Assembly (NCBI RefSeq): GCF_036632915.2
Contig: NZ_CP155552.1
Span: 2,480,001 to 2,544,000 of the forward strand
Direction: 5' to 3'
From: Faecalibacterium taiwanense
Lineage (GTDB): Bacteria > Bacillota > Clostridia > Oscillospirales > Ruminococcaceae
Length of the DNA: 64,000 bases
Shown here: positions 42,029-49,912 of the stretch, in pieces
Position numbering within the stretch: the first letter of the stretch is position 1
Layout of the letters: every line of letters starts with the position of its first letter
The notes under the pieces: generated by a model
Database searches by the model: none
What the model was told of the DNA's origin: nothing
What the model saw: the letters and a program-made list of their open reading frames with translations, nothing else
Made by a program: the position numbers and the translations under genes

Positions 42029-43031
42029 GATTGACCCGGAGTTTCAGGGCAAGATTCCGCCGCTGACATCTGAGGAGCTGGATCAGCTCGAAAAGAACAT
42101 CGTCAGCGATGGCAAGGTCATCAACCCCATCATCGTGTGGAATGGACTGATTATTGACGGTCATAACCGTTACGCAATTCTTCAGAAGCATCCCGACATC
42201 CCATATACCGTCCACGAGAAAACGTTTGCAGACCGTTATGAAGTAATCATTTGGATTTGCAAGAATCAGCTAGGGCGGCGCAACCTCACCCCGGAACAGA
42301 AAAAGTACCTTATCGGGAAACAGTATGAAGCCGAAACTCAAGCTCGTGGCTTTCAGGGAAATCAATACACCGTTTTGGTGAATGACACAATGCGTCATTC
42401 ACCAAAAAACGAATTAACTTGCGAACGAATAGCAAATGAAGCGGGCGTGGGACGCACCTATGTTGTGAAAGCAAAGCAATACGCCAAAGGTGTAGATGCT
42501 GCCGAGGAAGCAGTTCCCGGAACACGCAGGAAAGTCCTTTCCGGCGAGGTAAAACCGACCGCAGCCGAGATTGCATCCGTTGCTCGCGCACCGCCCGAAG
42601 ATCGTCCGGCACTTGTCGAAAAAATCTGTGCTCCCAAAGAAACAAAAAAGTCCAGCAGTAAATCAACATCCAAATCAAAGAAAGTTGAAAAGTCCACTAC
42701 TTCTATCGCTCCATGTGAAGTCCAAGCAGAGCCAGCAGTCATTGAAGTCCCTCCTGAACCGATCATTCAGTCAAAGCAAAAACAGACTGCATTGCAAACG
42801 ATTCGCACACTATCTACAAAAATGGAATCAGTTGAACAGGTGGCTGATGCCGAAGGAATGCTCAGCGAAGTGGCATCCGCAGCAGACAGCATGATCTATC
42901 GTCTAAATGTTTGCTTTGAACATTACCCAGAGTTCCTCAAAAACCCAAAAATCCGTCAGAAAGTCGTTGGACTTTTGCAGAAAGCAAAGGATTATATCGT
43001 AAAATTGGAAGGAGAATTTGCCTATGATTAA
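42006..43031 (+). CDS. ParB/Srx-domain DNA-binding protein
   Basis: A protein of about 340 aa. The N-terminal ParB-like domain has KIDPEFQGKIPPLTSEELDQLEKNI, INPIIVWNGLIIDGHNRYAI and RYEVIIWICKNQLGRRNL. An HTH-type segment (LTCERIANEAGVGRTYVVKAKQYAKG) follows, then a Ser/Lys-rich linker and a helical C-terminus. It is probably a partition-like or regulatory protein of the ICE. The start is ATG 42006 or 42009. It overlaps the zinc-finger gene and the next gene. Confidence 0.82.
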   Translation: MMKLTALKIDPEFQGKIPPLTSEELDQLEKNIVSDGKVINPIIVWNGLIIDGHNRYAILQKHPDIPYTVHEKTFADRYEVIIWICKNQLGRRNLTPEQKKYLIGKQYEAETQARGFQGNQYTVLVNDTMRHSPKNELTCERIANEAGVGRTYVVKAKQYAKGVDAAEEAVPGTRRKVLSGEVKPTAAEIASVARAPPEDRPALVEKICAPKETKKSSSKSTSKSKKVEKSTTSIAPCEVQAEPAVIEVPPEPIIQSKQKQTALQTIRTLSTKMESVEQVADAEGMLSEVASAADSMIYRLNVCFEHYPEFLKNPKIRQKVVGLLQKAKDYIVKLEGEFAYD

Positions 43032-43794
43032 ACTTGTTCATCACGAAATGGTCATCAACAGCAAGTTTCTGGAAGTTCCGCGCAGCTACTACCAGCGGAA
43101 CCTCAATGCCAACCGTGTCAAGCGAATCGCCGCCGAGTTTGATGAGCGCATCGCCAATGCCCCCAAGGTCAGCTACCGGGACGGTCACTACTATGTTTTC
43201 GATGGTCAGCACACCATCGCCGCCCGCAAGCTGCTGAACAACAACTGCGACTTGAACATCGTCTGCAAGGTTTATTCGGGATTGACGGAACAGCAGGAAG
43301 CCTTGCTGTTTGCACAGCAGACCGGCGTTTCTGCCCCGCTGACCGCAGGCGCAAAAATGCGCGCCAAGATTCGCGGCGGCGACCCGGAAGCCATTGCATT
43401 TCTGAACGCCACCAACCGTGCAGGCTTTGGTCTGAGCTTTGCTCAGAGCCACGCAAAGTGGAAAATCGCCTGCATCGCTACGGCCTTTGCCGAGTATCGG
43501 AAACACGGTGCGCGCATTTACACCGATGCGCTCCGTGTGCTGGCAGAAGCATGGGAGGGCGATATTGATTCCCTCCGTGCCGAGGTATTGCAGGGCGTGA
43601 CACAGTTTGTCGCTCTGTACGACCACGAGTATGACCCTATTCGCCTGATTCGGCAGCTCCAGCGCACCAGCCCTGTGGCGATTTATCGCAGCGGTCAGGC
43701 AATGACCGGGCCGAACTATCAGAAGTATATGCTCCAGATTCTGAAAGCCTACAACGGCTCCAGTCGCACAAAAAGCCTTCCCATCAAGCAGTAA
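43024..43794 (+). CDS. DUF6551/ParB-like protein
   Basis: A 256-aa protein with a ParB-like core: RVKRIAAEFDERIANAPKVSYRDGHYYVFDGQHTIAA, then LTEQQEALLFAQQTGVSAPLTAGAKMRA. This matches the DUF6551 type common in gut ICEs. The ATG at 43024 follows GGAGAA and overlaps the upstream stop by 8 bp. A nuclease or DNA-binding role by analogy to ParB/DGQHR-like domains is inference only. The gene is intact. Confidence 0.75.
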   Translation: MIKLVHHEMVINSKFLEVPRSYYQRNLNANRVKRIAAEFDERIANAPKVSYRDGHYYVFDGQHTIAARKLLNNNCDLNIVCKVYSGLTEQQEALLFAQQTGVSAPLTAGAKMRAKIRGGDPEAIAFLNATNRAGFGLSFAQSHAKWKIACIATAFAEYRKHGARIYTDALRVLAEAWEGDIDSLRAEVLQGVTQFVALYDHEYDPIRLIRQLQRTSPVAIYRSGQAMTGPNYQKYMLQILKAYNGSSRTKSLPIKQ

Positions 43795-43830
43795 GTCATT
43801 TCCCTGCTTATGGCAGATTTCCTTTTCACT

Positions 43831-43866
43831 GCAAAAGCCGTCCTGCTGGGCGGCTTTTGCTACATA
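43831..43866 (+). terminator. Hairpin followed by TACATA (copy 6)
   Basis: Stem GCAAAAGCCG/CGGCTTTTGC with a 10-nt loop (43831-43860), followed directly by TACATA (43861-43866). It lies 37 bp after the DUF6551 gene. Confidence 0.65.
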
Positions 43867-43896
43867 TTACAAAGGGGCTTGGTCGTTATCGTTTAT

Positions 43897-44289
43897 GTGA
43901 CAAGAAATTTCGGCTTCCGCCGTGGAGAAATCTACTTTGCCGATTTAGACCCACACTATGGTTCAGAGCAGGGCGGCAAACGTCCTGTTATTGTTATTCA
44001 AAATAATACAGGAAACAAATTTTCGCCGACTGTCATTGTAGCCGCAGTGACCTCTAAGATTTCCAAAAAGCCCAATCAGCCGACCCATGTTCTCATTGAT
44101 AAGAACCCGGCGTTTAATCGTCCATCTGTTGTACTACTGGAGCAGCTTTTCACCATCGATAAAGAGCGCATCAACAATTTCATGGGGCTGACAAGCGACT
44201 GGGAAATGGCGCAAATAGAGAAAGCTCTGAAATGCAGTCTGGCACTGGATCAGGAAAATTTGGTCAAAAACGATTCCAAAACAGCATAA
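43897..44289 (+). CDS. mazF: MazF/PemK family endoribonuclease toxin
   Basis: A 130-aa MazF-like protein: RRGEIYFADLDPHYGSEQGGKRPVIVIQNN with the family's conserved Arg, then SPTVIVAAVTSKISK and a LLEQLFTIDKERI segment. MazF cleaves mRNA at short motifs. GTG 43897 is assigned as the start but has no clear RBS, and a non-ATG start closer to AAAGGGG (43871) is possible. No MazE-like antitoxin gene is adjacent, so it may be an orphan or be controlled differently. Confidence 0.82.
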   Translation: MTRNFGFRRGEIYFADLDPHYGSEQGGKRPVIVIQNNTGNKFSPTVIVAAVTSKISKKPNQPTHVLIDKNPAFNRPSVVLLEQLFTIDKERINNFMGLTSDWEMAQIEKALKCSLALDQENLVKNDSKTA

Positions 44290-44327
44290 CAGACGAAAAA
44301 ATCACAAATGGTAAACTCGCAATTTTG

Positions 44328-44372
44328 GCATCCTTGCAATCATGGAGCAATCTGGATATCCTTGGAGCAGGA
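44328..44372. repeat. 45-bp repeat upstream of the Xis-like gene
   Basis: Copy 1 of an imperfect 45-bp direct repeat (partner 46424-46468). Each copy contains ATCCTTG twice, 28 bp apart, and ends CTTGGAGCAGGA. It is a candidate arm-type site for integrase or excisionase. Confidence 0.6.
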
Positions 44373-44426
44373 TGGCATTCAATGGCATCTGGAAAGCAAT
44401 CACTCATAATAGAAAAGAGGTACAAT

Positions 44427-44645
44427 ATGGCATTTGCAAGAACTGAAATCAAGGAACTGGAACCCATGGTCAAGTCGGGCAAGAAGCGTTTTGTCCGCTA
44501 TCAGGAGGGTGCAGAACTCTACTCGATGGGTCTGCATACATTTGAACAGCTCGCAAAGGAAGCAGGAGCAATTTACAAGATTCGCCGCGTGGTGCTGGTG
44601 AATCTGGACATTTTTGATGAGTATCTGGACACCTTCCGTATGTGA
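44427..44645 (+). CDS. Xis-like DUF6462 protein
   Basis: A 72-aa protein: KSGKKRFVRYQEGAELYSMGLHTFEQLAKEAGAIYKIRRVVLVN, an excisionase-like winged-helix pattern typical of the small gene before the Tn916-type integrase. The ATG at 44427 follows AAAAGAGG. It probably steers integrase towards excision. In related ICEs it abuts int, but here the AAA_34 gene separates them. Confidence 0.82.
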   Translation: MAFARTEIKELEPMVKSGKKRFVRYQEGAELYSMGLHTFEQLAKEAGAIYKIRRVVLVNLDIFDEYLDTFRM

Positions 44646-44654
44646 GCATTTTGC

Positions 44655-44685
44655 ACCTCCGGCGCACCGCCGGAGGTCTTACATA
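44655..44685 (+). terminator. Hairpin followed by TACATA (copy 7)
   Basis: Nine-bp stem ACCTCCGGC/GCCGGAGGT with a GCACC loop (44655-44677), then CT and TACATA (44680-44685). It lies between the Xis-like gene and the AAA_34 cargo gene. Confidence 0.65.
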
Positions 44686-44769
44686 AAACCCTGTTACCTG
44701 TTCTTGTGATTCTGGGAAGATTAGAGTATAATGAACATAGTAACATTTGCTGAGATGGGAGGGTGCCGC

Positions 44770-46362
44770 ATGGGCAGTTATCTGAATCCGGGCAGCAAGG
44801 GCTTTCAGGAAAGCCTGAACTCTGAGATCTATGTGGATAAGTCCGGGCTGATCGAAAAGACGAACGCTGTCATCAACACCCGGCAGAAGTTCATCTGCGT
44901 CAGCCGCCCCAGACGCTTCGGCAAGTCGATGGCTGCGGATATGCTTGCAGCCTACTACGACCGCGGCGAAGATACCGCATCCCTGTTTGACCCTCTGAAA
45001 ATCAGCAAGACGGGTTCTTATCAGCAGCATCGGAACCAGTACGATGTCCTCAAGGTCAATATGCAGGAATTTCTGAGCATGACGCACAGCATGGATGAAA
45101 TGCTGACCATGCTGCAAAAGTATCTGGTCTTTGACCTGACCGACCACTTTCAGGAAGTGCGTTTTCGGGATGAGAGCAACCTCATTCAGGTGATGAAGGA
45201 CATCTACGCAAAAACAAAACGGTCGTTTGTGATCCTGATTGACGAGTGGGATTGCCTGTTCCGGGAATATCAGCAAAATCAGGATGCACAGAAGAAATAT
45301 CTGGACTTCCTGCGGGCATGGCTGAAAGACAAGGATTATGTTGCACTGGCCTATATGACGGGTATTCTGCCCATCAAGAAATATGGCTCCCATTCTGCGC
45401 TGAATATGTTCACGGAGTATTCCATGACCGACCCCGGTGATCTGGCAGAATACTTTGGTTTCACCGAACAAGAAGTGGCTGCTCTCTGTGACAAGTATCA
45501 GATGAACTTTGAGGAAGCCAGAGCATGGTACGATGGCTATGACCTGATTGCCCACCGGCAGTCCGGCGATGTGCATTATTCTATGTACAGCCCGAAATCG
45601 GTTGTGGAAGCTATGCTGCGGCACAAGTTCGGCACCTACTGGAACCAGACCGAAACCTACGAAGCCCTGAAAATTTACATCCAGATGGATATGGATGGTT
45701 TGCAGGATGCTGTGGTCAGAATGCTTGCTGGCGAGCGTGTAAAGATCAACACCGGTACATTCAGCAACGATATGACCACTTTCTCCTGCAAAGACGATGT
45801 GCTGACGCTGCTGGTGCATCTGGGCTATCTGACCTACGATAGTTCAAGCGAAACCGTGACGATTCCCAACAAGGAAGTTTCGCAGGAGTACGTCAATGCC
45901 ATCAGCACGATGAACTGGAAAGGAGTCATGGATTCCGTTGACGCATCCCGCAAGCTGCTCGAAGCATTGTGGGCAATGGATGTGGATGCCGTGGCCGCCG
46001 GCATCGACAAGGCACATGAAGAAGTCTCTATCCTGCAATACAACGATGAAAACTCCCTGAGCTGCACCATCAATCTGGCGTTCTATTTTGCGCGGGAGTA
46101 TTACACGCTGGTGCGTGAACTGCCCGCAGGCAAAGGCTTTGCGGATGTGTGCTTTATTCCCCGCAGGCTGCATCAGGATAAGCCCGCTGTGGTGATCGAA
46201 CTGAAATGGGACAAGAGCGCATCCGGCGCATTGGCTCAAATCAAGAACAAGAACTATGGGGATGCGTTGAAGGACTATCAGGGAAACCTGCTGCTGGTAG
46301 GCATCAACTACGACAAAACCACGAAGAAGCATGAGTGCCTGATTGAAAAGATTCAAAAGTAA
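44770..46362 (+). CDS. AAA_34 ATPase with PDDEXK_9 nuclease-like domain (cargo)
   Basis: A 530-aa protein. The N-terminal AAA_34 ATPase domain has YVDKSGLIEKTN, Walker A-like RPRRFGKSM (about 50-60), Walker B-like FVILIDEWDCLF and the MTGILPIKKYG segment. The C-terminal PDDEXK_9 domain has GFADVCFIPRRL and AVVIELKWDK (about 475-490), matching D...ExK of PD-(D/E)XK enzymes. The ATG at 44770 follows GGGAGG. The family is widespread in gut bacteria and its role is unknown, possibly defence or toxin-like. It sits between xis and int as cargo. Confidence 0.85.
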   Translation: MGSYLNPGSKGFQESLNSEIYVDKSGLIEKTNAVINTRQKFICVSRPRRFGKSMAADMLAAYYDRGEDTASLFDPLKISKTGSYQQHRNQYDVLKVNMQEFLSMTHSMDEMLTMLQKYLVFDLTDHFQEVRFRDESNLIQVMKDIYAKTKRSFVILIDEWDCLFREYQQNQDAQKKYLDFLRAWLKDKDYVALAYMTGILPIKKYGSHSALNMFTEYSMTDPGDLAEYFGFTEQEVAALCDKYQMNFEEARAWYDGYDLIAHRQSGDVHYSMYSPKSVVEAMLRHKFGTYWNQTETYEALKIYIQMDMDGLQDAVVRMLAGERVKINTGTFSNDMTTFSCKDDVLTLLVHLGYLTYDSSSETVTIPNKEVSQEYVNAISTMNWKGVMDSVDASRKLLEALWAMDVDAVAAGIDKAHEEVSILQYNDENSLSCTINLAFYFAREYYTLVRELPAGKGFADVCFIPRRLHQDKPAVVIELKWDKSASGALAQIKNKNYGDALKDYQGNLLLVGINYDKTTKKHECLIEKIQK

Positions 46363-46378
46363 ATATTCCATACCGGGT

Positions 46379-46408
46379 CGCCGTTTCATTTGAAACGGCG
46401 ATTTTTTT
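46379..46408 (+). terminator. Terminator after the AAA_34 gene
   Basis: CGCCGTTTCA/TGAAACGGCG stem followed by a run of seven T. Confidence 0.9.
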
Positions 46409-46423
46409 GTTTCCCAGAATCCG

Positions 46424-46468
46424 ACATCCTTGCAATGATGGAGAACATAGAGTATCCTTGGAGCAGGA
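46424..46468. repeat. 45-bp repeat upstream of the integrase gene
   Basis: Copy 2 of the repeat at 44328-44372, same length, with ATCCTTG twice 28 bp apart. It is 84 bp before int. Confidence 0.6.
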
Positions 46469-46551
46469 CAGCAAAAAGTGATTGCAAAATCTCTGATGCA
46501 GTCCATCAGGATATGGCTGTTTTCCTCTAATCTGAAAATGAGGTGAGAAGA

Positions 46552-47783
46552 ATGGCAACAAAAGCAAGAAAAGATTCCCGTGGATACGCTTTGAAAAAAG
46601 GCGAATCCCAGCGTAAAGATGGTCGCTATGTGTTCCGCTATACTACGATTCGCGGTGAGCAAAAAGCGGTCTATGCAAAGGAGTTGAGCGAACTAAGAAA
46701 AAAGAGGTCAAAATTCGCAGAGCAATCGAGGATGGTCTTGACCCCGACCGTGCAGAGCGCATTACGTTGAACGAACTGTTTGACGAGTACATTTCCCAGA
46801 AGTACGACCTGAAGCAATCCACCCTGACCAACTACAAATATATATACAACCACTATGTCCGTGTCGATTTCGGGAAACGGCGCATCAGCAAGATCAAATA
46901 TACGGATGTGAAGAAGTTCTACTACTCCCTGATCATGGAAAAAGGCTTTAAGCCGAACAGCATGGAGATCGTGAATACTTTGCTGCATCCGACCTTTACA
47001 ATGGCCGTCCGTGATGGACTGCTGCGTTTGAATCCTACGGAGGGCGTTATGACCGAAATCAAGAAAAGCCATAGTTGGGAAAAGAAAAAGCGTCATGCGC
47101 TTACCATTCCTGAACAGAAAGCCTTCACCAATTACATCGCCAACAGCGAGGAGTATCGCGGATGGTATCCACTGTTTACAGTAATGCTGGGTACTGGCTG
47201 TCGCATTGGCGAAGTATTGGGTCTGCGGTGGCAGGACATTGACTTCAAGAATCGAACGATCAGCATCAATCACAATCTGGTCTATCGCGTTCAGGAAGAT
47301 GGCTCCTGCACGAATCATGTCAACTCCCCTAAAACCAGCGCAGGCATCCGTATCATCCCGATGCTGGATGATGTGTTCGACGCATTTCTGGAAGAATATC
47401 AGTATCAAAAAGTGATTGGATTCTCCACGGATGAAATTGATGGTTATTCTGGATTTGTGTTCTGTACGGGGGAAGGCAAGGTCTATCTGCCGGGAATGAT
47501 CAATCGCACGATTCATGCAATCTGTGCAGACTACAATAAGGAGGAAGCAGCCAAGGCTGATGCAGAAAATCGTGACCCGATTCTCCTGCCCAACTTTAGC
47601 TGCCATCATCTCCGGCATACGTTCTGCACCCGCTTCTGCGAAAACGAAACCAACCTGAAAGTCATTCAGGAAATCATGGGTCATGCGGACATCACCACCA
47701 CAATGGATGTGTACGCAGAAGCGACCCAAGAAAAGAAGAAAGCATCTATGACCGCATTGCAGAGTGCGCTGCTCGTGCGGTAA
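46552..47783 (+). CDS. int: Tn916-type tyrosine recombinase (integrase) with one frame break
   Basis: Adding one A to AAAAAA (46698-46703) gives a single integrase of about 410 aa: an arm-binding domain (KKGESQRKDGRYVFRYTT), a core-binding domain (YISQKYDLKQSTLTNYKYIY) and a catalytic domain. The catalytic residues include Arg in TGCRIGEVLGLRWQD, the HHLRHTFCTR box and the Tyr in TTTMDVYAEAT. It is the enzyme for ICE insertion and excision. As sequenced, the arm-binding domain is separated from the rest, and a homopolymer error is likely. Confidence 0.88.
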
Positions 47784-48172
47784 AATCGGATGCGATATAA
47801 CCGAAATGTTCTCCTCTGCTGGACAAAGAAGCACATCTCGTTTATCACGGTTTGACAGTGACCAACACCCGTTGTCACGTTTTCCGTCACGCTCCATCAA
47901 AAAAGGGCCGTGACCAAAACTGTACACAACTTTCGTGGACGCTGTTGGAGCTTGTTGGAGGGTTCATTGAAAAGAGGGTTTACTTCGTGGACGTTGTTGG
48001 AGTCTGACGGACGATAACAGAGCCAGTTCTTGCCACATCCCCACGATGAAGCCGATTGAGCAGTAAATTTCCAATTTAAGCGAAACAAAGCCTGAAACTT
48101 CTTGATGTACCGAGAAGTTTCAGGCTTTTTCTTTTGATGAATTTCCAGTAAAAACTGCACCATACGCCAAAC
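47784..48172. other. Region downstream of int, likely to contain the ICE right end
   Basis: There is no gene. A 19-bp imperfect direct repeat TTCGTGGACG[C/T]TGTTGGAG lies at 47932-47950 and 47984-48002, with an extra TTGTTGGAG at 47952. A terminator follows at 48091. ICEs of this type end within a few hundred bp of int, so attR should be here, but no partner end is available to define it. Confidence 0.45.
48091..48130 (+). terminator. Strong rho-independent terminator
   Basis: CCTGAAACTTCT/AGAAGTTTCAGG stem (48091-48124) followed by CTTTTTC. Confidence 0.9.
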
Positions 48173-48328
48173 GTGGAGGACGAATACGGCAACACCCCGG
48201 CACAGCGGGCAGAGCTGGACTGGCTGCTCTACAACAAGCCCTTGGAGTATGCCCATCTTGTGCTGGGTGGGGAGATTGAGCATTATCTCTCGCTTGGTTG
48301 CGACCACGGCAGGCTGGAAGAGCAATAA
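48173..48328 (+). pseudogene. DUF6061 gene, 3' fragment
   Basis: The sequence encodes VEDEYGNTPAQRAELDWLLYN, then KPLEYAHLVLGGEIEHYLSLG and CDHGRLEEQ, very close to the last ~50 residues of the 9423-9704 protein. The first ~40 codons are missing. The GTG at 48173 has no RBS. As DUF6061 is an element gene, this remnant beyond int marks either the other side of the ICE boundary or the scar of another element. Confidence 0.75.
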
Positions 48329-48338
48329 CATAACAAAC

Positions 48339-48379
48339 ACAGCCCCGCTTTGGCGAAGGAGAAGCCAAAGCGGGGCTGT
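48339..48379 (-). terminator. Terminator downstream of the GH32 gene
   Basis: A 16-bp perfect stem, ACAGCCCCGCTTTGGC with its complement, and a 9-nt loop. On the minus strand it is followed by T-rich DNA (GTTTGTTATG). Confidence 0.85.
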
Positions 48380-48412
48380 ATTCAATGAAGGAGAAATGAA
48401 AGGAATATCAGG

Positions 48413-49888
48413 TTACAAATTCAGCTCAAACTGTTCCACCGTAACAGTTGCTTTGCCGTCTGCGGCAAAGGTGATGCCGTCGGCAGACTGGGGGGTGTAG
48501 ATCCATGCGGTCATGGTCTGTTCACCGTCGTTGGCGAAAACTTCGATGCTGTTTTTATCCAGCAGGATGCGGAGCTTCAGGGCACCGTTCTGGCTGCGCA
48601 CCTTGCAGCTGCGGCGGTGAACAATGTCGGCACGGGAACCGGCATAGCTGCGATCCAGCGTCAGCTCGGAGGTGTAGGGGTCGTAGGTCAGGCTGGTGTA
48701 ATGGTCTGCATCAGCAGCCAGCTTCAGGGTGAAGGAGCGGTATTCGCCGGGCTGCACCGTGACGGTCAGATCCGCCACACGGCCCTTGATGCCTTCCAGA
48801 GAAGTTTCGCTTTGCACCGTCACATTTTCGTGCAGGGTACGCTTGCCGTGGACGGCGTCCAGCTCCCGCACCGGGGCCTGAACAATACGTCCATCCTTGA
48901 TGTGCAGCTCGCGGGGGCAGATGGTCTGCCCGAACCACTTGCAGCCCTGGGGCTTATCCTCGGTGTCCGACCATGTCTGCAGCCATGCGGTCATGATGCG
49001 GCGGCCGTCCGGGGCAAGGGTGGTCTGGGTGGCGTAGAAGTCGATGCCGCCGTCCATCAGCTGCACGTTTTCCTTGGTGAAGGTGTGGGTGGCTTCGTCG
49101 TAGCTGCCGATGAAGGCAATCACGTTGTGACCGTTGTGGAACTCGCCCTTGGGCAGCATCTCCATGGGGCCGAGCATCAAGACCTGCTTGCCGTCCAGCG
49201 GGAAGAAGTCCGGGCACTCCCACATTTTGCCGTACTGATTGTTGCAGCGTTCCAACACCGTGACAAAGTGCCAGTCGAAGCCGTCCTTGCTCTGGAACAG
49301 TGCCGCTGCGCCGCTGCCGTCCTCGGCCAGGCAGACGGTGACGGCGGAGTAGGTGCCGTCGGCCTCACGCCAGATCTTGGGGTCCCGGAAATCAAACTTG
49401 CTGAAGCCTTCCGGCAGGTCTTTCTGGGTCAGCACCGGGTTGCAGGCAGGCTTTTCGTAGTTGAGACCGTCACCAATGGCGATGCTCTGGGTCTGGATAT
49501 CCCGCATCTCCCCATTGGGCTGCTTTTCTGCCACCACGCTGGTGTACATCAGCAGCTGCTTGCCGTCATCCATCTCGGTAGCAGAACCGGAGAAGCAGCC
49601 GGGGCCGTTGTCCGCCGGGGAATCCGGGGCAAGCGCACAGGGCAGATACTCCCAGTGCAGCAGGTCGGTGCTGACCGCGTGACCCCAGTGCATGGGCGCC
49701 CACCGCACATCGTAGGGGTTATACTGATAGAACTGATGATACTTCCCTTTATAATAAGAGAAGCCGTTGGGGTCGTTGAGCCAGCCCACATAAGGAGTCA
49801 TGTGGTAAGCAGGGCGTTCCGCCGGGGAAATGGCTGCGCCGTGCTCGGCCTCGTAGGCACGGGCTTTTTGTAAAGTTAAATCGTTCAT
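48413..49888 (-). CDS. GH32 sucrose/fructan hydrolase
   Basis: A 491-aa glycoside hydrolase family 32 enzyme that splits sucrose, sucrose-6-phosphate or short fructans to release fructose. The N-terminal five-bladed propeller has WLNDPNG (nucleophile Asp39), FDFRDPK (about 165, transition-state Asp) and WECPDFF (about 216, acid/base Glu). A C-terminal beta-sandwich (about 345-491) includes IEVFANDGEQTMTAW. There is no signal peptide, so it is cytoplasmic. The ATG at 49888 follows TTGGAGG. It is the last gene of the importer operon read from 53526. Confidence 0.92.
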   Translation of the reverse strand: MNDLTLQKARAYEAEHGAAISPAERPAYHMTPYVGWLNDPNGFSYYKGKYHQFYQYNPYDVRWAPMHWGHAVSTDLLHWEYLPCALAPDSPADNGPGCFSGSATEMDDGKQLLMYTSVVAEKQPNGEMRDIQTQSIAIGDGLNYEKPACNPVLTQKDLPEGFSKFDFRDPKIWREADGTYSAVTVCLAEDGSGAAALFQSKDGFDWHFVTVLERCNNQYGKMWECPDFFPLDGKQVLMLGPMEMLPKGEFHNGHNVIAFIGSYDEATHTFTKENVQLMDGGIDFYATQTTLAPDGRRIMTAWLQTWSDTEDKPQGCKWFGQTICPRELHIKDGRIVQAPVRELDAVHGKRTLHENVTVQSETSLEGIKGRVADLTVTVQPGEYRSFTLKLAADADHYTSLTYDPYTSELTLDRSYAGSRADIVHRRSCKVRSQNGALKLRILLDKNSIEVFANDGEQTMTAWIYTPQSADGITFAADGKATVTVEQFELNL

Positions 49889-49912
49889 GGAATCCTCCAA
49901 GGGAAAGAATTC

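Larger units (their letters stand above)
2358..47783 (+). mobile_element. Tn1549/CTn-type ICE (body visible in the window)
   Basis: The ordered set maff2, VirB6-like, PrgI, VirB4, NlpC/P60, DUF4315, DUF4366, topB, LPD16-like, TTRAP, methylase-helicase, XRE, sigma-like, ParB-like, Xis-like and int is that of a Tn1549/CTn-like conjugative element. The left end is outside the window. The right end should lie shortly after int, in 47784-48412. Topoisomerase, helicase, P60 and maff2 are all damaged, so self-transfer may be lost. Confidence 0.85.

Noticed and set aside
48617..49873. A 418-codon open frame on the plus strand
   Set aside because: It lies opposite the GH32 gene with its catalytic motifs. 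It has no RBS or recognisable domain and is a shadow.
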